Assembly (NCBI GenBank): GCA_023267855.1
Contig: JALNLN010000015.1
Span: 1 to 38,202, forward strand
From: Candidatus Geocrenenecus dongiae
GTDB lineage: Archaea > Thermoproteota > Nitrososphaeria_A > Caldarchaeales > Wolframiiraptoraceae
DNA: 38,202 nucleotides
Direction: 5' to 3'
In this document: in pieces, positions 33,368 to 38,202 of the stretch
Layout: the number at the start of each line of letters is the position of its first letter
Numbering within the stretch: position 1 is the stretch's first letter
Notes under the pieces: model-generated
What the model was told of the DNA's origin: nothing
What the model saw: the letters and a program-made list of their open reading frames with translations, nothing else
Database searches by the model: none
Translations under genes and position numbers: made by a program

Positions 33368-33892
33368 TCAACCTCCACTTGGAGAGACATATCTTAACCA
33401 CTCATCTACGATACTTCTGATGGTTTGGTATAGTACTTCTTCTTCACGTGTAAGATTCTGGATTAGTGATGGATCTATTCTCTTTGCAGCGAATCCTATT
33501 ATCTTGTGCAGTCTAAGAGAAATTATGTCCATGAGTATGCTTTTTAGTTGTGGATCACGTTCATATTCCTGCTTCATCTCTAGATAGAAGTATCTAGATA
33601 CTTCTTGGAGTTCTCTAGGATTATTCTTCTCTTTCCACTCTAATTGTTTCAAGAACATTAAATCGTTGCTCTTCTCTTCTCTCTCCACTAAACCTGCTTC
33701 TACAAGTTTAGGTATAATCCATCTAGCAATAGATAAAGTTGTCCCCTTCTTTAAATTCTCATAAATCTGACCTGGAAGAGTAAGCCTCTGAGTATCCTTA
33801 GATATCACTATCTTCTTCTCCGAATTCTCATACTCTATCTCGATCAACTTCAACAATCTTCTAAATTCTTCAACCAACATCTCTATACCCAT
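33368..33892 (-). CDS. GINS complex subunit, Gins23 type
   Basis: A 174-residue protein of the replisome factor that joins MCM and Cdc45/RecJ-like protein. The small beta-rich B domain comes first (residues 1-70, ending LKKGTTLSIARWIIPKLVEA, the G-x-x-x-x-x-x-x-W pattern of Psf2/Psf3), followed by a helical A domain (85-170, with LRLHKIIGFAAKRIDPS). B-before-A order marks Gins23 rather than Gins15. Placement directly before mcm, as in Sulfolobus, supports this. ATG 33892 or the fifth codon ATG could be the start. Confidence 0.82.
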   Translation of the reverse strand: MGIEMLVEEFRRLLKLIEIEYENSEKKIVISKDTQRLTLPGQIYENLKKGTTLSIARWIIPKLVEAGLVEREEKSNDLMFLKQLEWKEKNNPRELQEVSRYFYLEMKQEYERDPQLKSILMDIISLRLHKIIGFAAKRIDPSLIQNLTREEEVLYQTIRSIVDEWLRYVSPSGG

Positions 33893-34058
33893 ATCCAGAA
33901 TAAACCTCTACATACTAGAATATAGCTTGGGAGAGAGTGCCATGAAAATGGAATAGACCTTAAAAATACCTTAATAGATACTCTTAGATGCTTTCAATAC
34001 AAACCTAAGATAAAGCCCCCCACTTTCTAAAAATACTCAGAATATTCTTCTGTAAAGT

Positions 34059-34481
34059 TTACTTAATTTTTTCTAATATTATTGCTGGACATATTTTTGT
34101 CACCCCGTCTATTTTTTCCAGTTTCTTTATGAAATCTGATAGTTGTTTCATGTTTCTGAACCAGCATTCTATCAGTATCATGTGATCTCCAGATGAAGTA
34201 TAGAGGCTTACAACTTCTTTCATGTTCTGTAACTCTTCTAGCGTTTGGATAAGTTTTTCAGGAGAAGAATCTAAACCGATAAGTGCATGAACTTCGAATC
34301 CAAGCTTCTTTAAATCAACTTCTATAGTAAACCGTTTTATAATATTCTCAGATTCTAGTTTCTTAATTCTCTTTCTTATAGCTGCTTCTGTTACACCAAA
34401 TGTCTTTGCTAATTCAACATAGGTTCTCCTCGAGTTTCGTAGTAATTCCTGTATTAATTCTAGGTCCGTAAATCGAACCAT
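34059..34481 (-). CDS. Lrp/AsnC family transcription regulator
   Basis: A 140-residue regulator: N-terminal winged HTH (ELIQELLRNSRRTYVELAKT, then FGVTEAAIRKRIKKLE) and a C-terminal RAM/ligand domain (VHALIGLDSSPEKLIQTLEE, then MILIECWF). Such proteins form octamers that bind amino acids or other effectors. The gene is divergent from a peroxiredoxin across 53-62 bp, and two AATCGAAC repeats 21 bp apart overlap its own start. An inverted GTTCG/CGAAC site precedes the oxygen-reductase genes. It may thus regulate itself and the oxygen-response genes. Confidence 0.88.
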   Translation of the reverse strand: MVRFTDLELIQELLRNSRRTYVELAKTFGVTEAAIRKRIKKLESENIIKRFTIEVDLKKLGFEVHALIGLDSSPEKLIQTLEELQNMKEVVSLYTSSGDHMILIECWFRNMKQLSDFIKKLEKIDGVTKICPAIILEKIK

Positions 34482-34499
34482 AAATATTAATAATCGAAC
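34471..34499. promoter_or_regulatory. Two AATCGAAC direct repeats between lrp and the peroxiredoxin gene
   Basis: AATCGAAC at 34471-34478 and 34492-34499, exactly 21 bp (two helical turns) apart, so both face the same side of the DNA. The first overlaps the lrp start codon region. Candidate Lrp operators. Confidence 0.5.
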
Positions 34500-34507
34500 T
34501 AATTAAT

Positions 34508-34515
34508 AAATTATA
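34508..34515 (+). promoter_or_regulatory. Peroxiredoxin TATA box
   Basis: AATTATAA, directly after the second CGAAC repeat and about 32 bp before the ATG at 34544. GGGGTGA (34532-34538) supplies a Shine-Dalgarno sequence and fixes this ATG over the GTG at 34535. Confidence 0.5.
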
Positions 34516-34543
34516 AGGAATAGAGTGTATAGGGGTGAATAGA

Positions 34544-35206
34544 ATGGAAGCAGTTGAACTGGGAAAAATTCCTATGATCGGAGATAAAATGCCGAGCTTT
34601 AAGGCTAGGACAACTAAAGGTGTAATCAATTTTCCAGAAGACTATAAAGGGAAATGGGTTGTATTGTTTTCGCATCCAGCCGACTTTACTCCAGTTTGTA
34701 CAACTGAATTCTATGCATTCCAGAAAAGATACGAGGAATTTAGGAAACTAAACTGTGAGCTTATCGGTCTAAGTATAGACCAAGTTTTCAGCCATATACA
34801 ATGGGTTAAATGGATTAAGGAGAAACTTAACATAACCATTGAGTTCCCAGTTATTGCTGATGATATGGGTAATATCGCAAAAATGCTTGGAATGGTTCAC
34901 CCAAAGAAGGGAACAAATACTGTTAGAGCTGTCTTTATAGTCGATCCAGAAGGAATCGTAAGGGCGATATTCTATTATCCACAGGAACTTGGAAGGAACA
35001 TAGATGAGATACTAAGAGCTGTAAGAGGACTACAGATAGCAGATAAATCTAAAGTAGCGATCCCAGCAAACTGGCCGAATAATGAACTTATCGGTGATAA
35101 AGTAATAGTTCCACCAGCAACTGATGAGAAAACAGCAGAAGAAAGATTAAAACAATACAAAGGATACGATTGGTGGTTTGTATACAAAGAACTTGAAAAA
35201 CAGTAA
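34544..35206 (+). CDS. Peroxiredoxin (Prx6 type) without resolving cysteines
   Basis: A 220-residue thiol peroxidase that reduces H2O2 and alkyl peroxides. The peroxidatic Cys lies in [13 protein letters not shown], with the supporting Arg in the [17 protein letters not shown] region. The long C-terminal arm ([20 protein letters not shown]) is as in archaeal decameric enzymes. There the arm normally ends CxDWWFC, carrying two resolving cysteines; here the sequence is GYDWWFV, so both are lost. The only other Cys is in KLNCELIG. It is therefore likely a 1-Cys enzyme needing an outside thiol. Divergent from lrp; followed by the cydAA' genes. Confidence 0.9.
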   Translation: MEAVELGKIPMIGDKMPSFKARTTKGVINFPEDYKGKWVVLFSHPADFTPVCTTEFYAFQKRYEEFRKLNCELIGLSIDQVFSHIQWVKWIKEKLNITIEFPVIADDMGNIAKMLGMVHPKKGTNTVRAVFIVDPEGIVRAIFYYPQELGRNIDEILRAVRGLQIADKSKVAIPANWPNNELIGDKVIVPPATDEKTAEERLKQYKGYDWWFVYKELEKQ

Positions 35207-35236
35207 ACCATAAACTCTACATTTCATCTCCAATTA

Positions 35237-35242
35237 TTTTTT
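35237..35242 (+). terminator. T6 terminator candidate after the peroxiredoxin
   Basis: A T6 run in an AT-rich stretch 31 bp after the stop codon, ahead of the separate cydA promoter. Confidence 0.4.
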
Positions 35243-35276
35243 CAAGTATAGTATTTTCAAGAACAAGTTTAGAGAG

Positions 35277-35302
35277 GTTCGAAATCCGAACTCAAACTTT
35301 AT
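35277..35302 (+). promoter_or_regulatory. GTTCG-N5-CGAAC inverted repeat next to the cydA TATA box
   Basis: GTTCG (35277-35281) and CGAAC (35287-35291) form a perfect inverted repeat sharing the half-site seen twice at lrp/peroxiredoxin. A TATA-like CTTTATTA follows at about 35297-35304. The position just upstream of TATA suits an activator, or a repressor blocking TFB. Confidence 0.5.
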
Positions 35303-35365
35303 TACCCCTGAAACTTAGAAGAAAATATCGAAATTCAGAAGATATGAGATGCGGAGGTTTCTGGA

Positions 35366-36856
35366 ATGGATCTAAGAGGAATACTTGATCTATCAGCGCT
35401 GGGAATATACATGCATTCAATAACAGTTGCTATAGTTATAGGATTCTCCGTTACATTAACTATAATAGAGTTTTTAGGCATAGTAAAACGAGATCATAAT
35501 TACATGAAACTAGCTAAACAGATATCTCTCGTAATAGTAATTGCGTTTGTATATGGAGCAGCTACTGGGACATTGGTAGAATTTGGACTCGTACAAGTAT
35601 GGAATGGTGTGATACTAGGGATAGGATCATTCTTCTTCACCCCGCTCTTCCTAGAATTGGTAGCTTTCACAATTGAGGCAACATTATTAGTCGCATTACT
35701 ATATACCTGGGATAAATTCAAGAATCCCTGGATTCATTGGATGATAACGATTACTTACACCGCTGGCGCATTATTTTCAGGAGCATTGATAACTTCTGTA
35801 AACTCTTGGATGCAGGCACCCTGGGGAACTGGAGAAATAGTTAAAACGATTTATCCATGGGCTCCTGTGTACGGTCCTCTACTAGTAAATACAGATTTCT
35901 TGTTATCTGTTAAAGAAGCATTAGTAAGTATGAAGGTAAGTTCTACGGGTTCTGGAGCAACTTTAATCAACCCAAATGTACTGAATACGTTAACTAATTC
36001 TTACGGTGAGTTATTGAAAGATGTATGGGTATCTTTAACGAGCCCTTATGCTTTAACGAGTATAATACATCAACTTCTCGCTACAACGATAGTGGGAGTG
36101 TACTGGATAGCAGGAGCGCTCGCATATAATGGGTTAAGAAAGAAAGAGAAAAGAGAAAACTATCTAAGATTGTTCAAGACTATTGCATTGGTAGGCTCGA
36201 TACTATTGATTGTTCAAGGAGTAGAAGGACATGAACAAGGTTTAATGGTGTACATCTATCAACCAACTAAATTTGCAATGATAGCTGGTTTAGAGAAGTC
36301 TGGACCATATCCGGCGGCAGGTCTAACGATCTTCGGAGACATAAATTACGTATTCAAAGGATTCGACTACTTGATACAAGTCTCTGAGAATCATCCAAAC
36401 CCGGATCTTAAGATAGGGGGTGTACCAGTTAAAGAAATAGCTTTAGCAGATACTTTGAAAGCTTTTGAGAAACTTCCATTAGTGAAGACTCTATACGAAG
36501 TTAAGATTGGCTTAGCGGCTGTATCCCTCTTAATCTCATTAATCATTATAAGCTCATTCGTTTTCAAGAAGTTCTGGCGTGGGAGAGAGAAAATACTATT
36601 CTATTTTGGGTTAGCTATGTTCTTTATCGCTCCCGCTATGGCTGGACTTGGATGGGCGGTAAGAGAAATCGGTAGAAAACCTTGGACGGTATACGGTTTG
36701 CTCTATCCAGAAGAACTCGTTACACCAAATCCGATAGGAATAGAAGTAGTACTTACTATAATTGGTGGACTACTATTAGGGCTACTCATGACCTTTACAA
36801 CGATATATCTGGTTTTGAAGAAGCCTCCGAGATTCTTAAAGATGGGTGAGGTATAA
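35366..36856 (+). CDS. cydA: Cytochrome bd-family oxygen reductase, subunit CydA
   Basis: A 496-residue membrane protein with about nine transmembrane helices. It keeps the haem-ligand His17 in LGIYMHSI, a Glu pair in LELVAFTIEATLL, a second His in IIHQLLATTIVG, NSWMQAPWG, and the GRQPW-like REIGRKPWTVYG near residue 440. It would reduce O2 to water using quinol. GCGGAGGT (35349-35356) is a strong Shine-Dalgarno sequence before the ATG. The next gene is not cydB but a second CydA-like protein, the arrangement known as CydAA' in archaea, whose characterised member (Caldivirga) carries only b-type haems. Confidence 0.9.
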   Translation: MDLRGILDLSALGIYMHSITVAIVIGFSVTLTIIEFLGIVKRDHNYMKLAKQISLVIVIAFVYGAATGTLVEFGLVQVWNGVILGIGSFFFTPLFLELVAFTIEATLLVALLYTWDKFKNPWIHWMITITYTAGALFSGALITSVNSWMQAPWGTGEIVKTIYPWAPVYGPLLVNTDFLLSVKEALVSMKVSSTGSGATLINPNVLNTLTNSYGELLKDVWVSLTSPYALTSIIHQLLATTIVGVYWIAGALAYNGLRKKEKRENYLRLFKTIALVGSILLIVQGVEGHEQGLMVYIYQPTKFAMIAGLEKSGPYPAAGLTIFGDINYVFKGFDYLIQVSENHPNPDLKIGGVPVKEIALADTLKAFEKLPLVKTLYEVKIGLAAVSLLISLIIISSFVFKKFWRGREKILFYFGLAMFFIAPAMAGLGWAVREIGRKPWTVYGLLYPEELVTPNPIGIEVVLTIIGGLLLGLLMTFTTIYLVLKKPPRFLKMGEV

Positions 36857-37968
36857 TGGATGTAACTTTGCCTTTAACGATTCTAGGATTAATACTGCTG
36901 ATCCATTTAACATTCGTAAACATAAACATTGGTCTGGGATTCTATAGTGTAATTCTTAGATGGAGGTCTCTATCAGATATTGAGGCAGCTAAGCCTGCGA
37001 GAAAAGTCTTCAAGTTTCTTGTTGCCACAGAAGTTGTTTCAGGTGTTTATGGAACAATGATAACAGTTGTTTTAGCAGGGTTCTGGCCCACTCTAGTAAA
37101 CATTGCAACAATAATTTTATTCATCCCCCTACTGGTAAGCATCACAGGAATAATAGTTAGATTAACATCTATAGCTGCTTACTGGTATACTTGGGATAAA
37201 GTTGATGCGAAAATACATTTAGCCATAGGGTTGGTCATGGCCTTCTCAGGTCTAGCTATCCCCGCAGGATTTAGATACATATTCGCCTTCATAGACAACC
37301 CTGCTGGTTTAACGAGCCTAAACCCGATCTCTGGAAATACTATAGAAGCTTTAATGAATCCAGTCTATCCTCCACTTCTACTACATACATTTTTCGGAGC
37401 ATTATCCATCGGGTTCCTAGCTGCTTCAGCTGGTCTGGCATGGTCGTCGAAGATAGATAAAACAGTTGAAAGATGGAGTGGATGTGCAGGTCTTCTCGGA
37501 GGTTTGATGATTATACCTCAGGGGCTGACAGGTTTCTGGTTCTGGAGTGTGCTTAGCTTCTATTCACCATACTTATTCGCTAGCTTAAACAAACCATTTC
37601 TACCTCTTCAAAATTCGTTAATGGATGTTTCATACTTCTTCCTTGGAATGGTTCTACTGTCAATAGTTATCTTGGTGTTCGGGATAGCCCATTATTATCA
37701 ACCATATAGAAGATGGACTGCATATATTCTCGTCCCTCTATCTATAGCTGCGCTAATATTTGGAGAGATAGCGCACGATATCGGTAGGCTACCATATATG
37801 GTTATAGTGGGAGAGGCAGGAGTGCCTGTGGAAATATTCATCAACAGATTAATCTTCATAGAACCAACTCTAATAATATCAACGGTGTCAGCTATACTAT
37901 TCTTCACAGCAATCTTCATAACGTTACTATACCTATACCTTATCAAAGGAATACTTGAAGAATCATAA
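36856..37968 (+). CDS. CydA-like second subunit (CydA')
   Basis: A 370-residue membrane protein with about nine transmembrane helices, homologous to CydA rather than to CydB. His17 (LLIHLTFVN) and a later His (LLLHTFFGAL) stand at the haem-ligand positions, and HDIGRLPYMVIVG echoes EIGRxPWxVYG. YWYTWDKVD matches LYTWDKF of CydA. Where CydA has its paired Glu, this protein has FIPLLVSITGIIVRLTSIAA with none, so it has probably lost part of the oxygen-reducing or proton site. The start overlaps the cydA stop by 1 nt (TAATG), so equal synthesis is expected. Confidence 0.85.
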   Translation: MDVTLPLTILGLILLIHLTFVNINIGLGFYSVILRWRSLSDIEAAKPARKVFKFLVATEVVSGVYGTMITVVLAGFWPTLVNIATIILFIPLLVSITGIIVRLTSIAAYWYTWDKVDAKIHLAIGLVMAFSGLAIPAGFRYIFAFIDNPAGLTSLNPISGNTIEALMNPVYPPLLLHTFFGALSIGFLAASAGLAWSSKIDKTVERWSGCAGLLGGLMIIPQGLTGFWFWSVLSFYSPYLFASLNKPFLPLQNSLMDVSYFFLGMVLLSIVILVFGIAHYYQPYRRWTAYILVPLSIAALIFGEIAHDIGRLPYMVIVGEAGVPVEIFINRLIFIEPTLIISTVSAILFFTAIFITLLYLYLIKGILEES

Positions 37969-37986
37969 ACATCAACCTCTACAATA

Positions 37987-37992
37987 TTTTTT
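37987..37992 (+). terminator. T6 terminator candidate after cydAA'
   Basis: A T6 run 19 bp after the stop codon of the second subunit; the only clear T-tract before the tRNA gene. Confidence 0.4.
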
Positions 37993-38109
37993 ACTACATC
38001 GTCATTAAGATGTATCATCCTGAAACCTCAACCCCAAATAGAACGAATAATCTAGACCAGAAGAAAAAGTAATATTTTAAACTACATAGAAACAGAAGTA
38101 GAGTATGAT

Positions 38110-38184
38110 GGGCCCGTAGCTCAGCATGGATAGAGCATCGGCCTTCTAAGCCGGGGGTCGGGGGTTCGAGTCCCCCCGGGCCCG
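38110..38184 (+). tRNA. tRNA-Arg(UCU)
   Basis: Acceptor GGGCCCG (38110-38116) with CGGGCCC (38177-38183). The D-arm is 38119-38136, the anticodon stem TCGGC (38138-38142) with GCCGG, and the loop CTTCTAA with anticodon TCT at 38145-38147. The T-arm is GGGGG-TTCGAGT-CCCCC (38160-38176). No intron and no encoded CCA; discriminator G38184. It decodes AGA/AGG. A TATA-like ATATTTTAAA lies about 26 bp upstream. Confidence 0.95.
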
Positions 38185-38202
38185 CATTGAGAGACAGATT
38201 CC

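Noticed and set aside
36856-37968. Second oxidase subunit as CydB
   Set aside because: It carries CydA-like His positions and an IGRxPxxV motif, so it is a CydA paralogue.
37993-38109. Possible C/D box sRNA between cydA' and tRNA-Arg (ATCATC and CTGA strings)
   Set aside because: The boxes are not in a workable order or spacing on either strand.
1-38202. CRISPR arrays, prophage or integrated plasmid
   Set aside because: No regular repeat-spacer series, integrase or phage structural gene seen; neither tRNA gene has a visible duplicated 3' end in the window.

Overview
The window is AT-rich archaeal chromosome. Archaeal markers are MCM with GINS, Hel308, a TrmG10-type tRNA methyltransferase, an archaeal-length RNase Z, a TtuA/Ncs6 thiolase, a UPF0201 protein, an archaeal-type CDP-alcohol phosphotransferase, a tRNA with a bulge-helix-bulge intron, C/D-box guide sRNAs, and TATA boxes about 25 bp ahead of many start codons (leaderless transcription). 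The Gins23-MCM pairing and the CydAA'-type oxidase point to the TACK group (Thermoproteota-like). I cannot name the lineage. An oxygen reductase, a peroxiredoxin and D-2-hydroxyacid oxidation suggest some aerobic or microaerobic metabolism.

Layout. 1-1000: edge of an IS607/IS605-like element (TnpB N-terminus plus a lone HTH protein) abutting a broken Nudix gene. 1061-3302: HisC-like aminotransferase, intron-containing tRNA-Arg(GCG), DUF1294-like membrane protein. 3465-3513: a C/D-box sRNA whose two guides both appear to match 16S rRNA. 3662-6709: pyrF-pyrE-pyrK-pyrD, overlapping genes. 6843-11802: guaB-purA-purB, then an HTH-phosphoribosyltransferase regulator. 11850-15543: folP-like, divergent tRNA thiolase and phospholipid synthase, then a minus-strand group with gcvH and two uncharacterised small proteins. 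15657-22736: acyl-CoA dehydrogenase-like protein lacking its catalytic Glu, divergent from an AiiA/BlcC-type lactonase, a hydroxyacid-oxoacid transhydrogenase-type iron alcohol dehydrogenase, a CBS protein, a D-2-hydroxyacid dehydrogenase and its Fe-S partner. 22756-24201: tldD. 24341-24396: a second probable C/D sRNA. 24992-28541 (minus): alaX-prs-trmG10-rnz. 28658: protein phosphatase. 29194-33892 (minus): gins23-mcm-hel308. 34059-37968: Lrp regulator, divergent peroxiredoxin, and the two subunits of a CydAA' oxidase. 38110: tRNA-Arg(UCU).

Working together. PRPP synthase feeds pyrE, and the pyr and pur blocks cover UMP, GMP and AMP branch steps next to an apparent PRPP-sensing regulator. 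The most interesting assembly is 17273-22736. A lactonase could open gamma-butyrolactone to 4-hydroxybutyrate. The transhydrogenase could pass its hydride to 2-oxoglutarate, giving D-2-hydroxyglutarate. The FAD dehydrogenase with the Fe-S protein could reoxidise that product, possibly toward the respiratory chain. The Lrp gene, peroxiredoxin and cydAA' share CGAAC/GTTCG sites and may form an oxygen-response regulon.
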